Shown one piece after another: positions 25,960-34,620 of a stretch of DNA of 64,000 nt. The notes below the pieces were generated by a model, which worked only from the letters and a program-made list of their open reading frames with translations, was not told where the DNA came from and made no database searches. The DNA lies in the NCBI GenBank assembly GCA_001767525.1, contig MELF01000017.1, positions 237,476-301,475 of the forward strand, given 5' to 3'. The stretch comes from Acidobacteria bacterium RIFCSPLOWO2_12_FULL_68_19 (GTDB taxonomy: Bacteria > Acidobacteriota > Vicinamibacteria > Vicinamibacterales > UBA2999). Made by a program: the position numbers and the translations under genes. Every line of letters begins with the position of its first letter. Position 1 is the first letter of the stretch.

Positions 25960-26966
25960 GTGCGCCACCGGGTGGGATCGCCCACCGCCGAATCCCGTTT
26001 GGCTGCCGGCACGACACCGGCCAAGTCCACCAGGGGCGGCACCGCATCCCAGGAGAAATCCAGATAGGTGCGCCTGGCGCCGGCCGAACGCGCCGGCGCG
26101 TCGGCCAGCCCCCACGTTGGAGGGTTCCGGTAGACGACGTCGTTGTAGGGCCAGCGCTCGTCACCGTACGGGGCATCGCCCTCGCGGCGCGCATACTGGG
26201 CTCTCACCGTCTGGTAGCTTCCCTCGTGGTCGATGTGGTGCACGGGCCCGCCGATATCGACAATCGGCACGCCGGACGAGAGCGCGTGGATCAGGAAGTT
26301 CGCATCGACGCCAAATCGCGCGACTCGATAGATCTCGTTGAATCCGCCCAGGGCATGAAAGCCGGCCCGATCGAGCGCGATGAAGTCGCCGGTCGATCCT
26401 CTGAAATATGGTGGGCGCAGGCGCTTGGCGGGACGAGCCAGATGTGCCGGATCCTCCAGACGGGTCCAGTCGAGGCCCTCGGTGTCGAGCGTCGCCCGCA
26501 GATCCCACCGGGGCGCGCGGTAGACGAGGGCCGGCTCGAGCTCGCGCCGCTCGAGCCGCCCGAGAATGTGCCGTCCGAAGACCACGTCGCAGTTGGAGGT
26601 AATCAGGAACGCCCCGCGCGCGCGGCGCACGCCCACGTTCTTGGCGAGGAACTCGTGGTAGACGAGCCGCGGATTGTGCGTCATCGCCTCGTGGTACGCC
26701 GCATCGACGATCACGGCCCTGAACCTAGCCGCCACCGATGCGGGACACCGCTCCTCGACAAGATCGACGAGCAGCGGCGCGCCCGCAACGGGCGCCCATT
26801 CGACGAGCAGGAATTCATGGGGGATCGCCCGTGCCATCAGCTCGTGATGGTTGAACTGCAGCGTCGCCAGGAACCGCTTGACGAAATCGCCGCCATAGCC
26901 GTCGTTCCGCCCGGTGAGGACGATGCTGATGTAGGGGACGGTGCCGGCGTCGTTACGAGCGGTCAT
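25956..26966 (-). CDS. GT-A-type glycosyltransferase
   Basis: A 336-residue protein with a GT2-like opening (ISIVLTGRNDGYGGDFVKRF), a middle block RGAFLITSNCDVVFGRHIL in the place of the DXD strand, and GDFIALDRAGFHALGGFNEI, the acceptor-side motif seen in galactosyltransferase-type GT-A folds. It is therefore a likely cytoplasmic glycosyltransferase of the assembly line, though which sugar is unknown. The ATG at 26966 lies 14 bases inside the preceding gene. It sits just upstream of the exporter ATPase, so it belongs to the exporter end of the operon. Confidence 0.7.
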   Translation of the reverse strand: MTARNDAGTVPYISIVLTGRNDGYGGDFVKRFLATLQFNHHELMARAIPHEFLLVEWAPVAGAPLLVDLVEERCPASVAARFRAVIVDAAYHEAMTHNPRLVYHEFLAKNVGVRRARGAFLITSNCDVVFGRHILGRLERRELEPALVYRAPRWDLRATLDTEGLDWTRLEDPAHLARPAKRLRPPYFRGSTGDFIALDRAGFHALGGFNEIYRVARFGVDANFLIHALSSGVPIVDIGGPVHHIDHEGSYQTVRAQYARREGDAPYGDERWPYNDVVYRNPPTWGLADAPARSAGARRTYLDFSWDAVPPLVDLAGVVPAAKRDSAVGDPTRWRT

Positions 26967-27432
26967 CGGGTTCGACGGACCGGCCTGGCCGCATGCGCCT
27001 GTCGAGCATGTTGGCCGCGCCTTCGAGGATGTCGAGCTTGACGTCCACGGAGGCGAGCGCCTCGCGCGCCACCTGCAACTCGTGCATCGCCGTCGTCACG
27101 CGCCGCTCCAGCAGCGTTTCAGTCTCCGTTTCGGCGTCGCGCCGGCGCAACTCCTGCTCGAGCGTCGCAATCCGCTCGGATGCCTCGGCGGCTGCCTCGC
27201 GGGCGCGTGTCGCGCGGCGCTCGTGCTCCGATTCGAGCTCGGCGAGCCTGGTCTTGTAGCGCTCGGCGCTCTCGCGCTGCGCCTGTTGCAGCCGCTCCGA
27301 CGCCCCCGTCGCCTGAGCCAGCCGCTCACTCACCTTCTCGAGCCGCTGGCGCGCCGCGCGCAGCTTCTCCTCGGCGACGTGGAGCTCTCCCCGGGTCACC
27401 AGCCCGCACCTGTGCAGGAAGCGTCTCAGCAC
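26953..27432 (-). CDS. Coiled-coil protein, unknown function
   Basis: About 159 residues, nearly all one long coiled coil rich in Glu, Arg, Ala and Leu (for example EKLRAARQRLEKVSERLAQA, then ELESEHERRATRAREAA). There is no enzyme motif, signal peptide or membrane span. I start at GTG 27432, which lies 13 bases after the regulator's stop; a TTG at 27468 inside the regulator is the alternative. Long free coils next to polysaccharide exporters can act as chain-length rulers or scaffolds, and the same kind of coil links domains in other genes here, but no direct evidence fixes its role. Confidence 0.65.
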   Translation of the reverse strand: MLRRFLHRCGLVTRGELHVAEEKLRAARQRLEKVSERLAQATGASERLQQAQRESAERYKTRLAELESEHERRATRAREAAAEASERIATLEQELRRRDAETETETLLERRVTTAMHELQVAREALASVDVKLDILEGAANMLDRRMRPGRSVEPDDRS

Positions 27433-27445
27433 GTGGGTGGCCCGC

Positions 27446-28078
27446 TCAGGACAGCCGGTGGTTGGCAAGCGTCGCGGACCGGTCCGCGCCCGTCGGCCAG
27501 TCGGGACGGAGCATGACGACCTTCTCGCCCGGCACCCCGGCTCGGGCGAGCAGCTTGGCCGTGCCGGCCGGCCGCTCCAGCACCGCCACGACCAGCACGT
27601 CGTACGTCACATCGGCGTGGTCGGCGATTGCCCTGACCGGGAACCCCAGGAACTGGCCGTTCGATTCGGCGCCGAAGACCGCCACCAGCTCCAGGCCCAT
27701 CTCACGGACCAGCAGGAAGACGAGCTCGGCGGCGTCGCCGGTGCCGTAGATGGCCACCTGCTTCTGTTCACGCACCGCCTGACTGAGGCTGCGGCGCAGG
27801 TGCTGACGCGCGTCGCGATAGAAATCGAGCGAGTACTTCATGAACTCATAGGCGAGGCGCGCCTTCCGCGCCACGCCCTTGGGCGTCAGCGAGTACATCA
27901 GCCGATGGGGGGATACGGTGACACTCTTCACGTATCCCTTGCGGATGAGCCGCTTGAGGTAGAGGTTCGTGAGTCCCAGCGCGATCCCGAGGCGGGTGGC
28001 GAGCGTACGCTGGGTGATGTGCGCTTCCTGCTCCAGCGTCTCGAGGAGCTGCAGGTCGCGACGGGATTCGACGTCCAT
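27446..28078 (-). CDS. Winged-helix regulator with Rossmann-like C-terminal domain
   Basis: A 210-residue protein. The first 70 residues are a MarR/HTH-type winged helix (ITQRTLATRLGIALGLTNLY as the recognition region, YSLTPKGVARKARL as wing and linker). From about 110 a nucleotide-binding-like segment follows: VAIYGTGDAAELVFLLVRE and LVAVFGAESNGQFLGFPV, like the sugar-acetyltransferase (PglD) or CoA-binding Rossmann half. Such proteins head surface-polysaccharide operons and may sense a nucleotide sugar. It is the first gene of the long minus-strand operon, 80 bases from a tandem palindromic operator. No purine-rich ribosome site precedes the ATG. GTG at 28132 is an alternative start. Confidence 0.8.
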   Translation of the reverse strand: MDVESRRDLQLLETLEQEAHITQRTLATRLGIALGLTNLYLKRLIRKGYVKSVTVSPHRLMYSLTPKGVARKARLAYEFMKYSLDFYRDARQHLRRSLSQAVREQKQVAIYGTGDAAELVFLLVREMGLELVAVFGAESNGQFLGFPVRAIADHADVTYDVLVVAVLERPAGTAKLLARAGVPGEKVVMLRPDWPTGADRSATLANHRLS

Positions 28079-28102
28079 AGTGAGGAGGGAGGGAGCCGGC
28101 GT

Positions 28103-28122
28103 GGCCGGATGGACCTCCGGCC
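28103..28122 (-). promoter_or_regulatory. Leader hairpin before the regulator gene
   Basis: GGCCGGA at 28103-28109 pairs with TCCGGCC at 28116-28122 around six bases. It would form in the 5' leader of the operon transcript if transcription starts near the AT-rich block at 28158-28200. Confidence 0.35.
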
Positions 28123-28157
28123 CGTCACGCACACGGGCGGAGCGGGATCCGGAAGTC

Positions 28158-28191
28158 GTTCAAGTTATGAACGATTGTTCACAAACTGAAC
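28158..28191. promoter_or_regulatory. Tandem palindromic operator, two GTTCA-N5-TGAAC sites
   Basis: Two perfect copies of GTTCA-N5-TGAAC lie at 28158-28172 (spacer AGTTA) and 28177-28191 (spacer CAAAC), four bases apart, 19 bp centre to centre. They sit in the only clearly AT-rich stretch between the divergent genes at 28078 and 28253. The adjacent winged-helix regulator is the natural candidate to bind here, controlling its own operon and perhaps the plus-strand gene. Confidence 0.65.
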
Positions 28192-28252
28192 AGCTGAATT
28201 ATTGGGGATTGTCGCGATCCTGTCAACCCACGCTAGAGTAGCCGATCGACAC

Positions 28253-28816
28253 GTGACGCCTCCCCTCCCGCACCCGGAGAACGCGCACCGCAGCAGCCGC
28301 CTGCGACGGCTGATCGGCGCCGCAGCGGCCGCGGGGCTGGTCCTGCTCGGAACGGCGTACTGGCTAACCTACGAGCCGGCGCCGCGGGTGCGCGTCCTGT
28401 GGCGGCCCGACCTGATGCCGGAACAACGGGCCGCACTCGAGCGAAAGTACCTGCTGCGCAACGGCCGGGACCCTCTGCCAGCAGGGGCCCTCGCCTACGA
28501 TCTGCTCGACACGAGCCCTTCGAACATCAAGGCGCTCGTCGACGAGCCGTCCATTGTCGACACCAACGACATCGAGCGCCACACGCTGACTGTCCGCTTC
28601 GACGTCGATTACGGCGGGGAGTGGATGTGGATCGCCCATCGGACGCCCGGACTGAGGGATGGCCGGGCGCGAAGCCTGTTGTTCGTCGTACTGACGCTGA
28701 CGGCGCTCGGCGGATTGGCGCCGGACGCGATCCGCGTTCGTCGGGCGGTCCGCGACGCCGCGTTCACTCATCGAAAGCACGGGAATCCTCCCGGCTCGAA
28801 CGTCCCTGACGGCTGA
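28253..28816 (+). CDS. Small two-span membrane protein with extracytoplasmic domain, unknown
   Basis: About 187 residues: a basic start, a membrane span (GAAAAAGLVLLGTAYWL), a middle domain of about 100 residues, and a second span near the end (LLFVVLTLTALGGL). The middle domain, with VRVLWRPDLMPEQRAALERKY then L, resembles the segment between spans in 40439-42427 (VSITWDGHVDAARRAELERRY) and in 38524-40414. It may thus be a free copy of a domain otherwise built into GT-C-like proteins. GTG 28253 is chosen as start; a TTG at 28202 is possible. Its end overlaps the convergent gene at 28768 by 49 bases. Confidence 0.6.
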   Translation: MTPPLPHPENAHRSSRLRRLIGAAAAAGLVLLGTAYWLTYEPAPRVRVLWRPDLMPEQRAALERKYLLRNGRDPLPAGALAYDLLDTSPSNIKALVDEPSIVDTNDIERHTLTVRFDVDYGGEWMWIAHRTPGLRDGRARSLLFVVLTLTALGGLAPDAIRVRRAVRDAAFTHRKHGNPPGSNVPDG

Positions 28817-30414
28817 CGCCGTCGATCGACGAGCACGTTGCCCTTGGTGCCTTCGAGCTCGACGTAGTTCTCCGTGAGGTATTCCCAGATCTTCGGGTAG
28901 AACTTGAAGTCTTCCAGGACAGGGTCGTTGGTGGAAATAGCGAACGGCACGGACTGCCGCCGGAGCATGGCGAGCGACTGCTGCTCGTATGCGGGGTCGC
29001 GGCGCCACCGCTGACGCCAGAAGATATGGCCGCCGGCAGGCGCCCGGCGCGCGTAGTAGAGCACCTGGAACGGCGTCGAGCCCGTCACGATCAACCGATC
29101 ACCGGGCGCGGAGCAGTCACGCAAGTACCGCAGCAGCGGCGACGGGGCCCCATCGGATTCAGCGGGCACCGGTGGTGAGGCCAGCAGCCGTTGGAAGGCG
29201 CGAGACACCGAACGGCGATACTCGGACGGCCGGTAGATGGGCGACTCCTGCGTCCAGACGACCGCGGCGATACCGGTGAGCAGCACGAGACCGACGGCCA
29301 CGGCCCGCCGGAGGGCGCCCGGGACGGCCAGCAACCGCGCGCTCACCGCCGCCGTGAGCGGGGCGGTCACGACGACGTACTCCGGCTCCCGAAAGAGCGC
29401 CGACGCGACGACGGCCAGGTAGGCCCCGGCAAACAGCATGCGCCACACGTCGAGCGGAACGGCGTCGCCGCGCCGACGGCTCCGCCACCATGTCAGTCCC
29501 GCGGCTCCGCCAAGGAGGAGCGGCACCGCCAGCGCTACCTGCTTCAGCCACAGGACGCCGGCGGCGGCCGCGCCGGGTGAGCCTGGCGCGCGAACGAGCG
29601 TCAGGACGACGTCAACGGGGTTCCACGTCAGCAGAGTCACGTACACGATCCGCGTCGACGGACGTTCGAACAGCATGAGGCGACCGCCGATGTACTCCAC
29701 GAGGCCCTCGTTCATCTGCACGACGAGGGCCCAGGGGAGCAGAACCACCATCGCCGCGGCCGTGTAGGCCGCGGCGTCTCTCGCCATCGACACGCGGTCC
29801 CTGGACGCCGCCACGGCGGCCCGGGCGAGCACGAATGCGAGGAGCGATGCGAAGCCGAGGTACCCACCGTAGTCGTGCCTGAACAGGAACGCGACGGCGG
29901 TGGTGAATCCAACGAGCGCGCCCCGCGACGGAGTCGGATGATCCATGTAGCGCCAGGCGAGCCACATGGCGGCGGGGAAGAAGAATACTTTCGAATAGTG
30001 GTACGTCGGCGTATACGCGATGAGGGGCAGCGCGAGCGCAAACATCGCGAGTGAAGCGCCGGTCGAGCGCGAGAGGCGCAGTCCAAGGTGGAATGAGACG
30101 ACCACACCGGCGGTGATGAACAGCCACTGCATCAGGAACTCGCCGATGAGTCGGTACCCGGAGATCAGCTGCATACCCGCCGAGAGGTACGCGGCCAGCG
30201 GCGCGCCCCACTCGAAGAAATCCCGGTACGGATGGTCACCCAGCAGGAGCGCCGTCGCTTCCCACAGCAGGTAGAAGTTCGTGTCGTAGATCTGGCTCTG
30301 GGCGACAAGGACGAGCGTGGTCGCCGTGAGAGCGGCCACGAGCAGGAGCACGCGGCGATGGGCCGCGACGCCGACGCCGGCGGCATCGTGGGGAGGCTCC
30401 AGGCGGGGCGGCAT
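28768..30414 (-). CDS. GT-C-like membrane protein (paralogue 1), ends in PCFR
   Basis: A 548-residue protein with about ten hydrophobic spans. After the first span comes the loop YDTNFYLLWEATALLLGDHP followed by YRDFFEWG, shared with three paralogues and placed where GT-C enzymes keep their catalytic acidic residues. PTYHYSKVFFFPAAMWLAW and FLFRHDYGGYLGF are further shared blocks. The C-terminal 130 residues are soluble, with GDRLIVTGSTPFQVLYYARR, and the protein stops exactly after GFPCFR. It probably transfers a sugar from a polyprenyl carrier on the outer face of the inner membrane. A TACAAT box stands 11 bases before the ATG. Confidence 0.7.
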   Translation of the reverse strand: MPPRLEPPHDAAGVGVAAHRRVLLLVAALTATTLVLVAQSQIYDTNFYLLWEATALLLGDHPYRDFFEWGAPLAAYLSAGMQLISGYRLIGEFLMQWLFITAGVVVSFHLGLRLSRSTGASLAMFALALPLIAYTPTYHYSKVFFFPAAMWLAWRYMDHPTPSRGALVGFTTAVAFLFRHDYGGYLGFASLLAFVLARAAVAASRDRVSMARDAAAYTAAAMVVLLPWALVVQMNEGLVEYIGGRLMLFERPSTRIVYVTLLTWNPVDVVLTLVRAPGSPGAAAAGVLWLKQVALAVPLLLGGAAGLTWWRSRRRGDAVPLDVWRMLFAGAYLAVVASALFREPEYVVVTAPLTAAVSARLLAVPGALRRAVAVGLVLLTGIAAVVWTQESPIYRPSEYRRSVSRAFQRLLASPPVPAESDGAPSPLLRYLRDCSAPGDRLIVTGSTPFQVLYYARRAPAGGHIFWRQRWRRDPAYEQQSLAMLRRQSVPFAISTNDPVLEDFKFYPKIWEYLTENYVELEGTKGNVLVDRRRQPSGTFEPGGFPCFR

Positions 30415-30425
30415 AAGGACATTCA

Positions 30426-30431
30426 ATTGTA
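30426..30431 (-). promoter_or_regulatory. Candidate -10 box for 28768-30414
   Basis: TACAAT on the minus strand, 11 bases upstream of the ATG at 30414. The matching -35 is not clear, so this is a candidate only. Confidence 0.35.
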
Positions 30432-30473
30432 TTCAACGGGGCCGAGTGCTTCGGAACCTCCGACTCCTCTGTT

Positions 30474-30479
30474 TACAAT
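30474..30479 (+). promoter_or_regulatory. Candidate -10 box for 30492-32582
   Basis: TACAAT on the plus strand, 12 bases before the ATG at 30492, a mirror image of the box for the divergent gene. No convincing -35 is visible. Confidence 0.35.
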
Positions 30480-30491
30480 GGGGTCGCTCGC

Positions 30492-32582
30492 ATGACGTCT
30501 GCCGCCAGACCGCCGCGCCTCGAGCTTCGCAACAGCGTGCGCCGGCTGATCTCGACGCTCGCCTTCGGTGCCGGCATTGCCGCCATCGTCGTCCTGCTCG
30601 GCGCGCGGGATCTGGAGAGCTACGAGCACGCGTACTTTTCGTTGGATCGAGGAACAGCCGTCGAGCCCACGCGTATCCTCGGCCTGCCCGTCCACACGCT
30701 CGCCATTGGGCTCGGCGTCCGCTTGCCGCTGCATGGCAGTCTCGGAGCCTCGCCTGCGGCCCGTCTGGCGCCATACCTGCCGGCGCCGCTCGCCTACTGG
30801 CTGCTGCTCGCCGTTTCGATCGCTGCAGCGGTCTTCATCGTCCGCCACGCCCTCGAACCGCTGTGCGACCGTGGCGTGGCCTGGCTCGCGACGGGGCTGC
30901 TCTTCTGTTCCGTACCCATCGTGGCCTACACGATATATGCCGATTGGCCGGAAGTCGCCGTCACCTACGCTGCCTCCGTGGGCTGCGTGTTTGCGCCACA
31001 TGCCTTGCTGGTCGTGCTGGGTGCCAGCGGATCGGCGACGACACGGCGTCTGGCCGGGCTCTCGCTGGCCGGGATGCTGTGGGGCCTCGTGGCAGTCTCG
31101 CACCCGGGTTACTGGCCGCTCGTCGCGGCCGCTCTCCTCTCCGGATCGCTGGTGGCGCTCTGCCGGTCGGATTATCCGGTGCGCACGCGGCTCGCGGCCG
31201 TGACCACGCTCGGTGCCGTCTCGGCGATCGCGGTGGCGCTGCAGGCGCCCGACATCGCGCGCGAACTTGCCGTCGCCGGCGACGTGACCACGATGCGGCG
31301 ATTCGTGGACCAGACCAAGAGCGACCTGATGACGGCCAACCGGTTTCCCTTTGCGCCGCTCGACTCCCGGGGGCCCTTTTCGCATCTCCCGCTGGCGCTG
31401 GTGTCCATCCTGATCGGCCTCACGTCACGGCACACCCATGCCCGGCGGCTCATCGTGGGCAACGCGCTCCTCTCGATGGCGCTTGGCGCGGCCGCAGCGA
31501 TGCTGTCGCCGGGACGGTCGATGTACTCGCCATCCAACGTGTGGGCCTTGCGAGATCCGGCCGTGGCGTTGGCGATCTTCAGTGCGGCATGCGCGGCCGG
31601 CGTGCTGCGCAGGGCCGGAATCCGCCGCGCGGGAGCCAGATCCGCGGCCGCCGCGCTCGTGCTCGCCGCACTTCAGGGTCCGGCCTACGCGACGAGTCTC
31701 GTCGTCAGAGAGTTCCCTGACCTCGAGAGTCACCGACCCTGGACCCACGATGTGACCGCGCCCGATACACGCGCGTCGCGACGAGGTCTTCCCCGCGATC
31801 GTGTCCCGCCCGGTGCGCGCCTGGCACTCTGGCCAGGGGTTCGTGGCGAGATGCGAAACCGGAAGTACGCCAGCACGGACTTCGCCGATGCCGGCTATCT
31901 CCTCGTGACCGTCTGGACGAAGCAGCGAACGATGCGCACACTCGTAGAGCCCAACGAGGTCCTCTTCGACCAGTCGATCGAGTTGTCACCCGAGGTGTTG
32001 TGTGACGCACACGCGGTCAGCTTCCTGCAGCTCCGCTATCTCCTCCTGCCGCGCGACGTCGAGTGTGCGCCCTGGATACTGATGGCGGACATGCTGGTCG
32101 ACGGCTGGCTGGACGTTGCTGTCGTAAAGGAGCGCGACGACCGCGTGAGGGCGCTTCCGATGGCGCAGCTGACCGAACCGGCCATCAACGCTCGGGCGCT
32201 GTCCGCAAGCGCAGCGCTGTTGCCCGCTCTGGTACCGTTGCCGGGAACGGCGGTGACAATCGCTCCCCCCAGCGTCGTGGTCCGGCTGGGGGACCCGTCG
32301 GTGGCGCACGGCCAGGCGCTCGTGCTGCCGGTGTTCTACGATTCGGCATGGCGTGCTTCCTCCGGAGAAGTGCACAACGTCGGCGGACTGGTGGCGCTTG
32401 CCGGGGTCGACGTGCCTCAGGTCAGACTGGAGTTCGTGCCGGACCTCGTCGCCGTGCTCCGTGCCCTGTCGATGACGCTCGCACAGGCATTGACGGTTCT
32501 TGGATTTCTCGGGCTGACGTGGCACGCGCGTAGAATGAACGGGGTCCGCGTGAAGTCTCCCAATGGTGAAACACGGTTCTGA
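30492..32582 (+). CDS. Large multi-span membrane protein, unknown (tandem copy 1)
   Basis: A 696-residue protein with roughly ten spans in its first 400 residues, then a soluble part and one last span. The loop after span 1, [20 protein letters not shown], and the block [17 protein letters not shown] are nearly repeated in the following gene. The soluble part has [20 protein letters not shown] then EPNEVLF and [10 protein letters not shown]. The general build (early acidic loop, many spans, extracytoplasmic end) suggests a GT-C-type transferase or polymer-handling protein, but I recognise no named family. It overlaps its paralogue by 20 bases, so both are read from one message. Confidence 0.75.
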   Translation: MTSAARPPRLELRNSVRRLISTLAFGAGIAAIVVLLGARDLESYEHAYFSLDRGTAVEPTRILGLPVHTLAIGLGVRLPLHGSLGASPAARLAPYLPAPLAYWLLLAVSIAAAVFIVRHALEPLCDRGVAWLATGLLFCSVPIVAYTIYADWPEVAVTYAASVGCVFAPHALLVVLGASGSATTRRLAGLSLAGMLWGLVAVSHPGYWPLVAAALLSGSLVALCRSDYPVRTRLAAVTTLGAVSAIAVALQAPDIARELAVAGDVTTMRRFVDQTKSDLMTANRFPFAPLDSRGPFSHLPLALVSILIGLTSRHTHARRLIVGNALLSMALGAAAAMLSPGRSMYSPSNVWALRDPAVALAIFSAACAAGVLRRAGIRRAGARSAAAALVLAALQGPAYATSLVVREFPDLESHRPWTHDVTAPDTRASRRGLPRDRVPPGARLALWPGVRGEMRNRKYASTDFADAGYLLVTVWTKQRTMRTLVEPNEVLFDQSIELSPEVLCDAHAVSFLQLRYLLLPRDVECAPWILMADMLVDGWLDVAVVKERDDRVRALPMAQLTEPAINARALSASAALLPALVPLPGTAVTIAPPSVVVRLGDPSVAHGQALVLPVFYDSAWRASSGEVHNVGGLVALAGVDVPQVRLEFVPDLVAVLRALSMTLAQALTVLGFLGLTWHARRMNGVRVKSPNGETRF

Positions 32583-34620
32583 CATTCGCAACGCCGCGCT
32601 TCGGCTGGCTTCCGCGCTCGCGTTCGGTGGCGGAATCGCCGTGCTCGTGATTCGGGTCGGGACTCACGATCTGGAAGAGTACGAACACGCAGTCTTTTCG
32701 CTGGACCGCGGAACGGCGGTCGAAGCCGTGCATGTCTTCGGCCATCCGGTCTATACGTTGGCGGTCGGACTCGGTGCGCGATTGCCATTGCACGGCAGCC
32801 TGGGAGCCTCGCCCGCCGCGCTGGTGGCGCCATTTGGGCCCGTACCGTTGGCCTATGGGCTCATGCTGGCCTTCTCCATCGCGGCCGCCGCGCTCATCGC
32901 CTGCCACGTCTTGGAGCCGCTCTGTGGACGCCTCTTTTCCTGGCTGGCGCTGCTCTTCCTGTTCTGGTCGGTCCCGATTGTCAACTACACCATCACCGAC
33001 GACTGGCCGGAGGCCGCCGTCACCTACGGCGCCGTCGTCGCCTGCGTGTTTGCGCCGCACGCCCTGCTGTCGATGCTCGCCTCGCTCCCGTCGACGCCAA
33101 CGAGGCGTGTGGCCGTTCTGTCGGTCGCCGGCCTCGTGTTGGGGCTGGCGGCGGCCGCGCATCCCGGATACTGGCCGCTGCTCATCGCAACGCTCGCGCT
33201 CGCGTCGATGCTGGCGATGTGTCGATCGGAGTACGCGTGGAGAATGAGAGTAACAGTCGCGGCGATGCTGGCGCTGGCACTCGTCCTGGCGATCGCGCCG
33301 CAGGCACCGGATATCACACGCGATCTCCGCCTCGCCAACGAGGCCGGCCCGACCAGACGGCTGGCAGAAGGAATCGGGGGCGGCCTGCTGTCGGCGAACG
33401 CCTTTCCGTTCGGGGAACGTGCGGCCCGGGCGCCGTTCACCTATCTCGGCCTGGCCATGCTCTCGCTGCTCGTCGGGATGAGATCGCACGACGCGCACGC
33501 GCGCAGGGCGATCGTCGGGAGCGCGCTCATCTCGGTCGGGCTGGGTGTTGCCGCGGCAACGTTGTCGCTCGATTTCGACTACGCGCCGTCCAATACCGGC
33601 GGGCTGCGGGATCCCGCCGGCGCATTTGCCGTTCTCAGCGCCGCGTCGGCAGCCGCCGTCGTACGTCGGCGGGGCACCGACTCGCGTCCCGTCGGCCGCG
33701 GACCGGTGTTGGCGGCCCTCGTGCTCGCCGGCATGCAGGGACCTGCGTACGCCGCCACCTTGGCGATCACGGAAGCGCAGTCCGGAAGCAGCGGACGCTG
33801 GAATCAGGACCTGACGGGCCCGCAGGACCGCGCGTCGGCCCGAGGTGTGGCACCGGATCGGATTCCACCTGGTTCACGCATGGCGTTCTGGCCGGGGGTC
33901 CGAACCCGAATGCGCAACGACCGGAACGCCAGCGTGGATTTCTCCGATGCCGGCTACCTGCTCGTGACGGCCTGGACGAAGCAGCGGACGATGCGAGGCC
34001 TGGTTGAACCCAATGAGTTGCTGTTCAACCAGGAAATCGAGCTGTCCGAACAGGTCCTCTGTCACACCGAAGCGGTCCGCTTCCTGCAACTGCGTTATCT
34101 GCTGCGGCCCGCCGATACCACGCTGTGCGGACCCTGGTCGCCCGTCCCTGGGCTGCTGGTCGACAACTGGCTCGAAGTCGACGTTGCGAGGGACGCAGAT
34201 ACCCGTATTCGAGCGCTCCCCGCCGCCCGGATGGCCGATCCGATGAGCCGCCAGCCGGGGTTGTCGGCCAGATCGGAGCTGCTCACGGAACTCGTGCCCC
34301 TGCCCGGCACGTCGCTGACGATCGAATTGCCCCGAGTTGTCCTGCGACTGGAGGATCCTTCGGCCGCGAACGGGCATGCACTCGTGGTGCCGGTGGCGTA
34401 CGATTCCGCGTGGCGCACCTCCTCGGGCCAGATGCGCAGCGTCGGTGGGCTCCTGGCGCTCGTTGGCGTCGACGATGCTCGAGTGATCCTGGAGTTCGTG
34501 CCGGACTGGGTTGCGGCGCTGCGCGCGCTCGCAATGACACTCGCACAGGCGGCGGCTCTTGCGGGGTTCGTCGGGCTCGCGTCCGTTCGTCCGCCGCCGC
34601 AGCTCAGCCCGGCGGGATGA
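32563..34620 (+). CDS. Large multi-span membrane protein, unknown (tandem copy 2)
   Basis: A 685-residue paralogue of the previous gene with matching order of spans and loops: [77 protein letters not shown] then [20 protein letters not shown]. About half the residues look identical over the full length, so the pair is a tandem duplication that has drifted for some time while both copies stayed open. The gene overlaps the preceding one by 20 bases and its last 17 bases overlap the convergent cysNC. Function unknown; membrane position and neighbours suggest work on the exported polymer. Confidence 0.75.
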   Translation: MVKHGSDIRNAALRLASALAFGGGIAVLVIRVGTHDLEEYEHAVFSLDRGTAVEAVHVFGHPVYTLAVGLGARLPLHGSLGASPAALVAPFGPVPLAYGLMLAFSIAAAALIACHVLEPLCGRLFSWLALLFLFWSVPIVNYTITDDWPEAAVTYGAVVACVFAPHALLSMLASLPSTPTRRVAVLSVAGLVLGLAAAAHPGYWPLLIATLALASMLAMCRSEYAWRMRVTVAAMLALALVLAIAPQAPDITRDLRLANEAGPTRRLAEGIGGGLLSANAFPFGERAARAPFTYLGLAMLSLLVGMRSHDAHARRAIVGSALISVGLGVAAATLSLDFDYAPSNTGGLRDPAGAFAVLSAASAAAVVRRRGTDSRPVGRGPVLAALVLAGMQGPAYAATLAITEAQSGSSGRWNQDLTGPQDRASARGVAPDRIPPGSRMAFWPGVRTRMRNDRNASVDFSDAGYLLVTAWTKQRTMRGLVEPNELLFNQEIELSEQVLCHTEAVRFLQLRYLLRPADTTLCGPWSPVPGLLVDNWLEVDVARDADTRIRALPAARMADPMSRQPGLSARSELLTELVPLPGTSLTIELPRVVLRLEDPSAANGHALVVPVAYDSAWRTSSGQMRSVGGLLALVGVDDARVILEFVPDWVAALRALAMTLAQAAALAGFVGLASVRPPPQLSPAG

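Noticed and set aside
28768..28816. The 49-base overlap of convergent genes as a sign that one is false
   Set aside because: The minus gene needs its PCFR end, shared with paralogues, and the plus gene has its second span before the overlap; both can be real, though the plus gene is less certain.
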